NCBI GenBank assembly: GCA_030295235.1
Contig: AP026147.1
Location: forward strand, 62,001 to 126,000
DNA from: Fistulifera solaris
Taxonomy: Eukaryota > Bacillariophyta > Bacillariophyceae > Naviculales > Stauroneidaceae
Direction of reading: 5' to 3'
DNA length: 64,000 bases
In this document: positions 1-11,900 of the stretch, one piece after another
Layout: each line of letters begins with the position of its first letter
Position numbering within the stretch: the first letter of the stretch is position 1
Translations under genes and position numbers: made by a program
Notes under the pieces: model-generated
Database searches by the model: none
What the model was told of the DNA's origin: nothing
What the model saw: the letters and a program-made list of their open reading frames with translations, nothing else

Positions 1-860
1 AAAGTATGATAAATTGAATGGTTGGAACGAATGGATTTTAACTTACGGGTAGGAACCACACGAACAGTTTTAATCTCTCTGACCTCGAAAATGTGAGCGA
101 GTAAGGAGAAGCTAGACTATAGACTATAGATGATAGTCAGTTTTGTCTATTCAGTCCTGCGGGCACGTCAACTCGGACTTAGAAGCAAGGAGGGCGCATT
201 TGCGGCATAAATGACGTGTGTGAGATTCGGGGATGAAAGAAAGCAGCCTTTGTTATGGAGTTCCGTGGAGTTCCAGCTTCGGGAGGTTGGTGTATAGCCC
301 AATTCGTAGGGCAGAAAGCTAGGAAAGGATGAGAGGTTCGCATTTTTGGTTGTCAAGTTCCTCACTCTGCAACGAATAGTTCTTTCATTATTGCTTTCGA
401 GTCAAATCCAGATTTCAGCAATGAAATTCCGCGATCGTCTTTTGAGCAACACGGAAGGTTTCCTAGTTGAATCTTTGCACATAGCAATGACTTGTGCTGG
501 TGCGACAGGAAATTTCGACGTTGTCGATGATAGGCGTACGTTTCAAAGTGCCCATCAAAGAGACGATCCTGATTGGTCGAGAAGATCTGACAATTGTTGA
601 CTCTTGTCCTGACACGTGACACCATCCTTCCCTTCATTTTCATTGTGGATCGTGTAGAAAGTACTACTCCGCCGACAAACATCCATCAATCTGTCAAAGA
701 ACAAGTACATTAAACGCGATACAAAAATTGCGCGAAAAAATTCGAACCTTCAAACTCAAAATCTTGGCACCGTTTTCTCTTTCTCACACACCCATCAAAC
801 TCACTTCCTCCATTTCCATCAATCTCATGAGAATGCGTGTCGTGTCAAACGAATAGAATA
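1..860. other. No supported gene
   Basis: Only short overlapping open frames on both strands; none has recognisable composition or a family motif. The last part, about 690-860, is probably the 5' flank of the small gene starting at 861. Confidence 0.5.
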
Positions 861-1268
861 ATGATGGAAACACGTCAAAAACGACCAGATGCGGCACACC
901 GAAGTCGCTGTGATCTGCTGGAAGTCCCCGCCTCAAATCGTACCTCGAAGAAGATAAGAATAGTCGAGCAACAAGAGCCCGTACATTTGCCCAGTCACCA
1001 GGAGAGTCCACCTTCTTCTTGTTTCTTTCGTGCTATTGACGATGATGATCTTCATGGGGACACATTGACTATAGATTCCCCGAATCCTTCGCTGGTAGCG
1101 ACGAAAATGGAAGTACCACTCGATCAAAGAACGCAATGTGGAGCGATTCTATTCGTGGATGCAACTACCGCGCCCCATTTAATTGCCCAGTGCCCACGAT
1201 TTCCTTCCTTGTCCGACCTAGATCAAGTTCTTAGTCCCCGTGCTTTACCCTGCAACCTCGATCGATGA
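861..1268 (+). CDS. Small unrecognised protein (135 aa)
   Basis: I do not recognise this protein. The frame is open further upstream but the first ATG in frame is at 861, a double Met. It is rich in Ser, Pro, Arg and Asp, has a basic patch near residues 5-40 (RQKRP, RTSKKIR) and an acidic DDDD around residue 60, and looks disordered. No membrane segment or signal peptide is visible. It resembles in size and composition the short genes at 2750, 3819, 20393 and 31770, but no alignable shared motif was found by eye. It could be a lineage-specific gene or a chance ORF; the composition favours the former slightly. Confidence 0.4.
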   Translation: MMETRQKRPDAAHRSRCDLLEVPASNRTSKKIRIVEQQEPVHLPSHQESPPSSCFFRAIDDDDLHGDTLTIDSPNPSLVATKMEVPLDQRTQCGAILFVDATTAPHLIAQCPRFPSLSDLDQVLSPRALPCNLDR

Positions 1269-2749
1269 GACGACCTAACAGTTTGCCGGGGGACCAAGAA
1301 ACGAGATACACTGGCAATCTCTTGGGATTGTGAACTCATCGCATTTTCCTTTTCTTGGACCATCTTTTGCTCCTGCTATCTTAATGCTATCTTTCGCTCC
1401 ATTGCTTCCGTCATCAAGCTATTGTTAATACATTAAAATACCCGCTATTTGTGCTGTTTAAGTTATGAACATAGTAATGTTAGCTGCTGGCAACAGGATG
1501 AATGCAATTCAGCTCTGAATACGGTAATTTGGAGCGTGCTTTAGCAGCGAAATTGGATTTCGATTCACATCAAATTGACCCTTGTCGTGAAGATAAAGGA
1601 CGTTCAAATAATTAGTTATTGCATAAATTCCAGTCTTTATGCGGAAGGGCGACTTATTAGTCGGTGTCAACATCGACAGCATCTCCAAAAGGCAGGTGGC
1701 AGGTGCCAAACCTTTTCGGGGAGGTTCCGCGCGAAAATTCATCGGGAATACTCGTCCGGCCATGTACTTTGAAATAGACTCTCCCGACCATTTGCCTAAA
1801 CAAATACGGATACTTAGGATAGGCCAATTACTCCAAAGCCTATTGCTCTTGTATTTATAGCAAACAGGTTGTACTTGAAGAAAAAGTCCTCAAAAATTAC
1901 CGCTATACGAAACAGTAGCTTGTAGACAAGTACGAGGAAAGACGTACGACGCCCGTTTCTGAACATAAGTCATGAGTCATCCATGTTAATCGTGAGTCGT
2001 CGTCGTCAGCATTATGAACGATCTCTTATGACTTGCATTGCGCACGATTTTGGCTCTGCTTCTGCGATCTGCGACAAGCGAATCAGAAGGTTGTTCCAGC
2101 AAACTTTCGTCATGCATTGCTATCATTTATTACCTTGCCCTTTTGTCGCAAAATGCAACTCAGTCGTGAAGGTTACGGGATAACCATTTACAAATATTCT
2201 AGAGCCGTGCTACGAACTTTCACAGTACCCTTAGCAAAAGCTCTAATTAAAACCTTTCCGAGAATCGCGTGAAGAGAATGCAATCATCCATAGCCCATAG
2301 CCCATAGCACGATGATCATCATTCGTGACTCATGACTCATGACTCATGATTCATCATTCATCATTCATCATTCATTCATCATTATTTTGTGAATGTCGGA
2401 GAGGTTAAGGCTACTTACATGAGATTCGATTGTTTGGGTAAGTTACTTAGCGTTATAGTGACTAAGTATTCGATGGATTTAACGGTTCAACTGTTATATT
2501 TAGGTTGACATGTTCGATATTTAGATATAAATACTTATCCTATACTGTAGCAGGCAGTAAATTTGGGCCTTTTCGAACGTCATAAGAACCATAAGATTTG
2601 TTTATAGATTCGCGCAAAAGTTCGAATCATCGAAAGAAGAAAAGAAGCTTTGCACAAAGCTTTCGAAGAATTCTGCACCAACACCCATCACAAGCAAACG
2701 TCGCCTGTGTTTAGGAGTCCATTTCATTTGAATATTTCATTTGAATGCA
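1269..2749. other. Intergenic, AT-rich, contains a slippage repeat
   Basis: No convincing gene. Short frames of 60-85 codons overlap on both strands. The stretch 2284-2386 is a local repeat patch, listed separately. The last 100 bases are the likely 5' flank of the gene at 2750. Confidence 0.5.
2284..2386. repeat. Slippage repeat patch (tagccca / actcatg / attcatc)
   Basis: Three successive short tandem words run into each other: three units near tagccca, then four near gactcat, then several attcatc units that drift gradually. The drift from one unit to the next suggests stepwise replication slippage. A similar mosaic lies at 31195-31480. Confidence 0.85.
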
Positions 2750-3244
2750 ATGAAAGGAGCGGCTTCTGTATCAGAATTATCGATGTCCGTGTTAGGGGAA
2801 GCGGCCCGAAATTCCGCGCTTCCATTGATGCCATTCCTTGACACAGCGGAAAAGCATGATTCTTATCAATCGAATCAACTTCCCACGTCAACTCTGAAGC
2901 CGAGAACGACGCTTCATTTCAAACGGAAACGGAAGTTCGCTTCACTTGATCCTGAAGAGGAAAGGAAGACATGCGTTGTGCATACACCGAAGTTTTCGTT
3001 CGCTTGCTTGTCGGCTGTTGAGGGTTCCAACAAGCGAGATTCTAAAGCAGTCATCGAACAAACGGAAGGGAACGGAAGCAAGAGACCGAAGAACTATTGC
3101 AACTCGGAATTTTTACGTATCGGAAAAGACGGGACGTCGTCAATACTCTTACCGAGAGATTTACGTCGAGAAACTCCTGATCGAGTCATCAACTTGCGTC
3201 CACGAAAGACAAGAGATTCAGTTGCGAGCTTGCTCGATTTTTGA
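2750..3244 (+). CDS. Small basic, possibly nuclear protein (164 aa)
   Basis: Unrecognised. The first ATG in the open frame is at 2750. Visible features are two lysine/arginine clusters that could act as nuclear localisation signals (FKRKRKF about residues 60-66 and SKRPK near 110), a Ser/Thr-rich N-terminal third and a C-terminal stretch with LRPRK and a final SLLDF. No membrane segment, cysteine pattern or known domain is seen. It lies alone on the plus strand between AT-rich spacers. A nuclear role is inference from composition only. Confidence 0.5.
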   Translation: MKGAASVSELSMSVLGEAARNSALPLMPFLDTAEKHDSYQSNQLPTSTLKPRTTLHFKRKRKFASLDPEEERKTCVVHTPKFSFACLSAVEGSNKRDSKAVIEQTEGNGSKRPKNYCNSEFLRIGKDGTSSILLPRDLRRETPDRVINLRPRKTRDSVASLLDF

Positions 3245-3818
3245 GAGGTTAAATGTTTACATTTACATCTATAATTTTAAGATAACCATGAACAGTTTTG
3301 TTAAGTAAGACTGAATCAAGTTTAAGCAATCTACTCGAGAGGTAGGGTCACGTTTCTAGACCCGTAACGCCTGAAAGAACACGCAACCGTATTCTCGTCT
3401 TCCCCATTCGTTGCTTCATCTCAGGTTAGCTAGACGTTAAACTTGCTTTCTACTCTACCAAGCAAGCCCAACTGGGGAATGAGTAGGAGAAAGCAGAACC
3501 AGAAACCTGAAAGGAACTTGCCATTCCTTGTATACGGAGTAGGTGTAAGGAGTTAGATACTTCGTATCTTTCTTGCGTATGTCCTTGCGAGTAAATGGCC
3601 CATCGATTTCGGTTATCCTCGAAGAATCTAGTGTATCACGTTTAGGTAATAAGATGGGTCTCGTCTTTCCGTTTCTCGTCCGTTACGACTAACGACGCCA
3701 CATTCCATCCGATGAGATGACTTTCCCGATCTTGTTGCATCTCTCATTATTTTCTCATTCAGCGAAAAGAGCAAAACATTGACCACTTTGTAGCAACAAA
3801 GGAAGCCGTGCGTAAACG
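3245..3818. other. Intergenic, no feature seen
   Basis: Contains a minus-strand open frame (3628-4053) antisense to the next gene, which reads as a shadow. No repeat or RNA gene recognised. Confidence 0.5.
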
Positions 3819-4223
3819 ATGCCGAAAATAAGAGCAATAGTCGAGCTCGAAGCCTGCAAGACGCCTCCGCCTCCGTCGGACCGATCAGCCCCACCACCAA
3901 GCCGAAAAACGTATCGTACAAATGATGATGGCCGAATGAAGTCTTCTTCAACAACATTCTTGCCCATCCAATCCGAGGAAGAAACGGGTTACTTTCACGA
4001 CGAAGGAATTTCTGCACAGAATCCGCTACGATTCCGAGCCCTTTCCTTGTCAAGATCTACTGAAATATCGAATGCAACTCCCTCCGACAATAAGATTAAC
4101 TACTTCATCACTGCAAGTGATGTGACTCCAACTTGGCCTTTGATACCCAAATTATGCGAGTTCGACGAGTCCTCGAGTGACAATCGTCCTCGTTTGGAGA
4201 TGCGAACTTCGCCACGACGTTGA
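3819..4223 (+). CDS. Small Pro/Ser-rich unrecognised protein (134 aa)
   Basis: Unrecognised. It starts at an ATG (MPKIRAIVELEAC) and contains two short proline runs (PPPP, APPP, residues 16-28), a Ser-rich middle and an Arg-rich end. No membrane segment, signal peptide or domain is visible. A minus-strand frame of similar length overlaps (3628-4053) but has poorer composition. It is the third small plus-strand gene in the first 4.3 kb; all three may be lineage-specific. Confidence 0.4.
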   Translation: MPKIRAIVELEACKTPPPPSDRSAPPPSRKTYRTNDDGRMKSSSTTFLPIQSEEETGYFHDEGISAQNPLRFRALSLSRSTEISNATPSDNKINYFITASDVTPTWPLIPKLCEFDESSSDNRPRLEMRTSPRR

Positions 4224-4713
4224 GGAATATTCCTCCGGACATTGCTTCTTCGTTTTTACTTTTTAACTCTACATCTTCGTAACTCGATAGACTACCGTTT
4301 TTGCATGCTATCCTTGTTCATTCACCTGCTTCATTCAATTGCTCGGAGATGCTTTTTCATCATGCACATGATGGAATTTTTGGGTCGACTTTCGCGTTTT
4401 GTAAACGGCTTTCCGTAACATAGCAAAACGTCATCCAACACAAATACACAAGAAGCGTTCTGTTTCTATGTTTCCGAACATCCGAAAAGTTTTACTTTCG
4501 CTGTGACAAGGGGTGTGGGGGTGGGGGACATCGCCGAAAATTAGGACTTCGATGATTTTACTATAGGCTAGAAAGGGCTAAATCAAGAAAAACGACAAAC
4601 AGGGGCTATTACTTTTTGCGCAGTGAAAAGAGGATTTTATACAATCTCGTATCACGGAAGTCTGCTGTTTTGGGGGTTTAATTGCAAAGGCATAATACAT
4701 TTCGTCTTCTGTA

Positions 4714-4757
4714 TAAACCGGGTCCGTATCACGGCACCGACGTAATGATGACGTCAA
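4714..4757 (+). repeat. Left terminal inverted repeat
   Basis: Forty-four bases that match 6708-6751 exactly as reverse complement; identity stops immediately outside on both sides. Contains TGACGTCA at 4749-4756. Confidence 0.9.
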
Positions 4758-6707
4758 CCAAAATGTCACTGCGACATCAATCAAAGCTTCCCATTTGCTC
4801 CACGTGTAACCTTTTCACGACACTTTTTTGAAAAGGATCACGGCCCGGCTTGCTCGCGATTCGGCCGTTTCTTTTTCAATTCTCGAAGAGCCGGCCGGTC
4901 TTTCGTTTTTCAAACGACCGCAAGCATCGATCGTTCAAACTCTCACAATACAACAGTCGTCACATCTTTCTTGCTTTGTTTCGGTGCTTTGTTTCGCGTA
5001 AAGTATTTGTTCCTTCTTATTGTTGTCTCTAAACTTCAAAAGCCCCGCTCACTGTATTTGGCTTTACAGGTCCTGCTCCTGCCAAATATTCGAGGCAATC
5101 GATTGTCTTCGCTTGGTGTCGTCCGTCGTCCTGTTTCTTCCGTCAGTCGCGAATCATCTATATCGCAGCCATCATAGTTCTTCAATGAAGTTGCTATCTG
5201 AATTAGGTGACAGGCTATTTGAATAGACCTTGAAGGCTTGGTTACGCTGTCGTTTTTTTTTTCTCGGTACGTCGTTGTTTTAGTAGTCAGTCCGTTGCCG
5301 AATTGATCGTTCGTTTGTGATTATTTGACCTATGCTTCACATAAATGGATATTTCTCTACTAACTTAAAAAAAGCCGATGCGTTGGTAGATGGTGTCGAT
5401 CGTGATCCGTGTGAAAGGCTTATGCACTTACAGCTTTTGCCAATGTAACGAGCTATTGCTAATCTTTATTAATTTAAATACTCCGTAATATTCAACTCGC
5501 TTTCTGTTAAGGAGTGCTTAACCTTTACAAAACATGCCTTTCAAATCTTGTTATAGCTTTGTGAGAATGTTATTCTTGATGCTTTGCCAGAAAAAGACCT
5601 TTTCTTTTGAAGTCGCCGAGCCGAGTGCGTCGGATGAAACATGGCGCAACATCGTAAACATTATGGAGTAGTTGATAGGCATTCTTTTCGCGATTCAAAC
5701 AATGATTATTAATATTTAAATGGCTATTTGTGTATTTGATTTCGGAACTAGAAGCGCAGCATGAGACTGCTGTGGATCTCGACATCAGCAACAGACCGAG
5801 CAAACCAGCCAATTTCGCAGGCCAGCATTACCGATCAACAAACCTTTCACCAGTTCAGAATCTGGTATTACTACATTGAGCCGGCCAGCCACCGAAACTT
5901 GGATCAAACAGGCGATGAATCCACGGAATTATCGATACACGTGTTAACCGACGAGAAAACGCCAGAAAAACTCTTACGATAAACTTCAATCAAGAACTCA
6001 TCAATTAACAAGCAACCGATGTATTGTAAAGGTGAAAGAATTGATTGATCGTTGGTACTAACATCACGGAGCAAAGCTATCTTTCTGCAAGAAGATTATA
6101 CAACGATGTGAGATGAATGACCATGAATAACGATTCGAGAATAGCGGAAACACAACTTACGCAACCGTGTAGCCAGAGTTTATTCATAACGAATTGATTG
6201 CAGCCGAGCTCCAAATCACTGATCAATATGGTCGACGTAAGGAAAATCTTATACGTCTTGAGGTCGACGCTGCAATCGGTTTCATTGTTACCTGCCGACT
6301 GAAAAGAGGGAGCCAAAAACGATGAGAGAGGCGTGCCAATCGCGACCCAAGACAAACGATGAATGAACGTTAACTTACGCGATTAAACAAATAGAAACAG
6401 GAAAAACAGATCCATTATGAGCATTGTGTAGTGAGGATTGGAGAGGTTGTGAGTTAGTTGTGAGTTGTGACGAATGTGACGACTGTTTGACGAAAACGTT
6501 GTTTTTTCGGACTTTGGATCGAGTTCGGATTTCAGATGGCAGTTTGTATCGTCTCTAAGTGTTCCCTTAAATAACAAATTTCAATTAGAATGCAACGGAA
6601 AACATTTGAAAGTCAAGTCTAAAGCCGGCTTGCTCGAATTGAAAGGAGTAAATCGGTTGACGGAAGGTCGATTTCGGATGGGAGGATTGACCAAACGGTA
6701 CTGCATC

Positions 6708-6751
6708 TTGACGTCATCATTACGTCGGTGCCGTGATACGGACCCGGTTTA
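6708..6751 (-). repeat. Right terminal inverted repeat
   Basis: Exact reverse complement of 4714-4757. TGACGTCA is at 6709-6716; a TA dinucleotide closes the repeat at 6750-6751. Confidence 0.9.
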
Positions 6752-7660
6752 AAATCCATTGGATAGTACGGAGTAAAACTTTTCCGCCATACAGGCGTCA
6801 GCCACCATCCCCTTGTCTTCTTGTCGCACCATGAATCATCTATGCAAAAATAATTTTGTTCAACGGCTCATTTTTGCACCAAACTTCCGAAGATACTCGA
6901 TGGATCCAACGAAGACTGCATTAGTTTCTCAATAAGGCCTTCGTATCATCACTAGCTAGAGAACCTTTTTGCGTCATAAAATTCATTCCATTCATCGTCT
7001 CCTCAATTGGAATGCAGTACACTGGATCCACGATAGCCTGACTGACAAACTAACGTGTTGTCCGGAGGCCATTCACAGTGGTATGGACAGTCGACCAGGC
7101 GCGCCAAACAAGTCGAGACTGTGGAATTTCAGTAAAGTAAGAACGGCCTTGAAAAGCCTTCAAACTTTAGGAAGAGACTGTTCCGAATAGCCTATGTGAT
7201 GGAATTGTCGTCGGAATCAACTGAATAGCCCATACACAATCTTGACATTCCGTCAGTGACTCTCTGGCGTGTCTTCAAGGGCCTCTTATTAAGTACTGTT
7301 ACAGGCCATTGAGGCGTGACCGAAAGCGCCAATCAACGGCCTCTTGGTTATTGTTTTCGTTTCCAGTGGTTTTGCGAAGCAAAAACGTTGGCGTTTTGCC
7401 TTGTGTTTGTTACCTATTCAATCGAGGCATTCGTATGGACTGCATCCTCTCCTTGAGCCAGAGTCAAGCTTTCATTCACAGGTAAGTGATATCTTATGAT
7501 TGCGAAGCAACAAGCGACGCCCACCAGTCTGGAGAGACGGGTGGGCGGACGGTTGTGACTTTCTTTGTCTTCCAAGAAAAAAAGATCGTACCTTCTTCTT
7601 TTTTTGAATCTCATTCTATCAGTTTCATTTGTATCAACAGAGAACAACAACAATAATACT
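6752..7660. other. Intergenic and 5' leader of the ZIP gene
   Basis: No separate gene. A good splice donor (CAG|gtaagt) sits at 7482 after an ATG at 7435, and possible acceptors lie at 7576, 7622 and 7640, so the ZIP mRNA may have a spliced leader or an upstream coding exon. Confidence 0.4.
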
Positions 7661-8820
7661 ATGAGCTCCTCCGAAACAGACGAGAAACCGTGGGGCGATG
7701 TCGTCTTGGCATCCCTGGCGGTGCAAGTCATTACGTTTTCCGGATTGTTGTTGGTGGCCTTTTCGGCCATTTGTCACAACAAGGGTCAAACAGTGGCGCA
7801 TTTGCAATCCTTTTTGGTGCCAGCCTTTGCGGCCGGAGCCCTGGGAGCGACCACGGTCTTTTGTTGATTCCGGAAGCCTTATTGTTGTTGCAAGCTGGCA
7901 CTGCCGAAGGGCATGCCGAAGAAAGTCATGCGGCGGAAGGCAATACGACCGAAGAAGAGGGCCATGAAGGACACGATCATCTGCTGTTGTTGCGTCGTTT
8001 CTTAGAAGAACATGCCGAGGAAGAAGAACATGCCGAAGAAGAAGAGAATAGTTCGTACATGTGGATGTTTGGTGTTGCCGTCTTGGCCGGATTTCTGTTA
8101 CCGGTCCTCATTTCGACATTCTTTCCTTCCGTCGATCCGGCAGAATGTGAAGTGTGTGCGGCTACCGCACAAGAACAAGACAAATTGGCCGGGATTGATG
8201 AAATAGAAGAAGAAGAAGAAGATAACAACAGTTATCCCAAATCGAATATGGAAACAGTCGATATGAACTGTGAAGAAGGAGTGTGCGGACATTCTCCCAG
8301 TGATCACAATGCACCAAAGACTCCCACACACGGCGTCCGCAACTGGTCACTGGTGGCCAGTATTTCCGTCGGTGATGCCTTGCACAACTTCACTGATGGT
8401 GTCTTTTTGGGAAATGCCTTTTTATTGTGTGGTCGATCCGTGGCGTACACCATGGTGGCCACCACCATTTATCACGAACTGGCGCAAGAAATTTCCGATT
8501 TGGGTTTGTTGACCAATCATTGTGGCTTGCCGTTGTGGTTGGCCTTAGTGATCAACTTTTTCACCGGGTCTTCGACCTTGATTGGAGCGTTGCTCGTCTT
8601 GAGCTTGGATATTTCGGAAAAAGCGACCGGTATCTTCTTGGCCATGAGTGCGGGTGTGTACGTGAATATTTTCGCATGTGAATGCATGCCGCGTGTTCAG
8701 GAGCAATTGAAGTCACCCTCCAGGACGTTGCAGTTCCTCGTGTCGTTCGCCCTGGGGGCGGTTCCGATTGGGCTAGTGCTTCTAAATCATGGACATTGTG
8801 AAGAAGGGCATGATCATTAA
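7661..8820 (+). CDS. ZIP-family (LIV-1-like) divalent metal transporter, one frameshift
   Basis: A membrane protein that should move Zn2+ or related divalent metals into the cytosol. Eight hydrophobic segments are visible. Segment IV carries HNFTDG (about residues 242-247) and segment V carries HELAQEISD (about 271-279), the metal-binding signatures of ZIP proteins. Between segments III and IV lies a long His/Glu-rich cytosolic loop (repeats of HAEE), and the C-terminus is also His-rich. The frame breaks at 7859-7862: restoring one T in a run of four joins FAAGALGATTVF to LLIPEALLLL, giving about 386 aa. The first ATG in frame is 7661; directly upstream the same frame encodes a signal-peptide-like stretch (SYLLLFLNLILSVSF) without ATG, so an upstream exon is possible. 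Confidence 0.9.
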
Positions 8821-8970
8821 AGTCATAATAACGTTCATACTGTGCACGACGCGCGCTTCTTACTGAAAAGCGAAGGCTATGTATATGTTTAGAACTCATG
8901 TCACATGAAAACACTTATAACATTATCATATCGTTACATTTACACAAACAAATTAACTTTTTTATTCCTT

Positions 8971-11900
8971 TCAATAGTAAGGACGACGATGGACCTTACG
9001 TTCCTCGTTTTGACGAAGACCTTTTAAAATACTCTGCAATTGCTGAAATTTGACTTCATTGGAAGATGCAGCACTGTCGATTTCCAATTCATCTTCGGAC
9101 GATTCATCAAAATCAAACAAGTCATCCTCGTCTTCCTCCATATCGTCGTCATCATCATCGTCGTCATCTGCCAAGGCATACGTTTGTCTTTGTGGTGAGC
9201 GAGGAGAAACTGTTTTGGCACGATCATTCGTTACCCGGTCAATGAATTCCTCATGGGCCGAATCGTACTCCTGATCACGCTGGAAATAGCGTCGGTTTGT
9301 CGAAGCCGCTTGGCGCCGTTCATGGATGCCACTAGCACTTGTCACCGATGAAGGGTGACTGTATCCTGAAGACGACTGCTGATCACGAACCGGGGACAGT
9401 TCGCGACGTTGCAACTGCAGCCGATTTTTGAATGTGTGCAATTCCATACCGAGACGCTCTTGCGAATTGCGAATTGCCGCGGATGCTTTCAGAGCCTGAT
9501 CTAGCTGATAGCGCAAACTGCGAGCTTTTTGCGATGGAGTTGTGGTCTCAGAGCCGAATGATGTCACCGGATTTACATCTTCGTCCGATTCATCGACGAC
9601 ATTCTCTGAACGATATCTGACTCCACGCTCTCCATCACGCGCAAAATGCAAGTGGTCTTTTCCCCATAGAAGAGAGGCGTTTGGGTAGTTCTGACAGAAA
9701 GGAGCCACCGGAAGTAGAGCTTTGTTCGGATCTTTGATCAGTAACATCAATAATTTCGACATCCTTGTTCATACTGGGCTGTGAGAGCTTTTGGTCGTCC
9801 AGGATCACCATGTTCTTAACAATATTATCGAATCGGGAGAAAAGATGATCAATATCCACTGGATCCGTGTCCGAAGAGGTTATTGACGCATCGCCGTTCG
9901 TTGATTTGGAACTATTGGCACGGATACGATCGAGCGTTTTGCGAAGCGAAGCCGATTGTGTTGCTTCTTTTCGTCTTGCGAAGCTTGACTTTCTTCGTGA
10001 TATATCGATGCAACGACATCGCCTTCAGCTTTGCTATTGCCGTATTCCGAACAGGCTCCGTCTTTTCTGATGCAGATTCTTTGACAGCTTCTCCTCGACT
10101 TGGCGACGACGAACTTAAGGCCAACGAAGGAGACTTGGGAGAAGACAGCAACGGTTCCTCTCCTTCGGATCGAGTTAAGGCAAGTAACAGGCTTGAACCA
10201 TCTGCCTCAGTGGAAGAATCATCGTCAGAAACGATTTCCATTAATTGATAATCGTTGTTGTCCCCTTTATCCTTCTGAGTCGACGGAGGATCCGATGGTT
10301 TATGATCTGCGCTCGCCTTTTCGATTGATTCAAAGCTCTCACTAGCACAGTTGCTTGTTGCCGTTGATGTCATTGATAAGGTACCCGAAAACGATGCAGG
10401 CCGTCTCGTAAACGAGCTATTTGACCTTATCTCGTCTCGTCTAAGCTTTCTTTGCTGAAGTTTCTTCATCAAGCTTGACGTGTACATTTGCGGTTTCTGT
10501 TCCAAGATCGGTGAGATTCGAGGCCTTGGAGCGGACGCAGAACGTTGTTGTGTTCCGGCAAAGGTTGGCGAAGCGTCTTTTTTCTGCCTGGTAGTTATTC
10601 CTAGAGTACCGCAAGGATCGATTCCGTCCATATTCTTTGGCATGATGTGTGCAGCATTGTTGTCATGAGCGGGAGACAAGCAAGGAAAGAATCCCAACGG
10701 ATCTATATCGGTAAGCTCGTTATGACTGACAGCTTCTGCCGTGACCAATGCCGTTAACGGCGCGTCGGCAGTCCGTGATTCGCTGATGTCTGGGCCCACA
10801 TCATCACTCTGTGAAGCGGATACCATTGGTTCGACTTGCTCCTTCATCTCAACCTGATTGCCCCCAACCAGCGCCCCATCGTCATCCAATAGACGGTTCT
10901 CCACTGCATTCAAACGCTGGCTTGTAACAACTGGCTTACCACTAACTTCTATTTGTTCGTTCGTTTCAGCTATGGCTGCAGTCGCTGGCAGAGTTTCATC
11001 TGTTGCCTCTACCGTTGGTATTGTGCCAGTAACGACTTCTTCACCTTGTACAATGATGAGGTTTTCCGTAATGCTTGGAACGGCCACACCAAGTACCACA
11101 CTTGAGTTATACTTATCCGAGTACAATCTTTCCAAGCCTCTCTCAAATGTACCCGAAGACAAGATACGCATTAAACTCTCCTCATCGCCTTCGCCTTGTT
11201 CCGTCTGACAATCCTCTTCGATTCTGCTTTCTTCAATAACTGGTAGCTTGAATGGTGTATTTACTTCGGCACCTGCTGCTTCCAGTGAAAAGGAGCTACT
11301 TTGAGATTCAAGACGCGGCGAATGCTCATCAAAGACTTCGGTAATACTTTTTTCACTTGCGTTTGATGGCGTGCTTGTAATGAATGTGAACTTAGTCGGC
11401 AATCCCTTTTCTTCTTTGGGGCTTGGGCCATCCTCCGGTGAAGCGCTTACGTCAATGATCACTTCCGCTGATACGTCGTGGCTGGTAACTGGAACAGCTG
11501 AGGTACTGACAGAAACAGTAGAGTTTGGTCCGATTATCGGATCCACAGTGTCAATTGTCTCCACCTTTGATTCAACTGTATTTGCTGAATAAGATTTCAA
11601 AAGATTTTCATTATGATGCCTCGAATCAGATGACGATGAGCTCTTTGAAGGTGATAATAACGGATATTCTTCGCGCTCCACTGAACACTCTTCAGCACTC
11701 GACGATACCGAGTGACTTTTCTCGTACGAGTTGGTTGGAAGATGACCTTCCGTAATCAGCTGTAAGCTCTCTTCCCAAGAGCTGTCGAGATGTTGCTGCG
11801 ACGAAGATAAACCCACGCGACAGTCTTCTTCAGTAGCGACAATTAACTCTTCTGGCATATCAGGTTGATCCTCGACGTCAAAGGAGCCGCATTTTATCGC

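Larger units (their letters stand above)
4714..6751. mobile_element. Candidate non-autonomous DNA transposon with 44-bp TIRs
   Basis: The two ends are perfect inverted repeats of 44 bases (4714-4757 and 6708-6751). Taking TA at each edge as a target duplication, the element proper starts AACCGGGTCC and ends with its complement, as in TA-inserting elements such as Tc1/mariner-like or PIF-like families. The 1.95-kb interior is AT-rich and holds only frames below 100 codons, with no recognisable transposase, so it would need a helper in trans. Each repeat contains the palindrome TGACGTCA. An ordinary inverted duplication without transposition cannot be excluded. Confidence 0.65.

Noticed and set aside
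2600-2640. GTTCGAATC as a tRNA T-loop
   Set aside because: No acceptor stem, D-arm or anticodon arm could be built around it.
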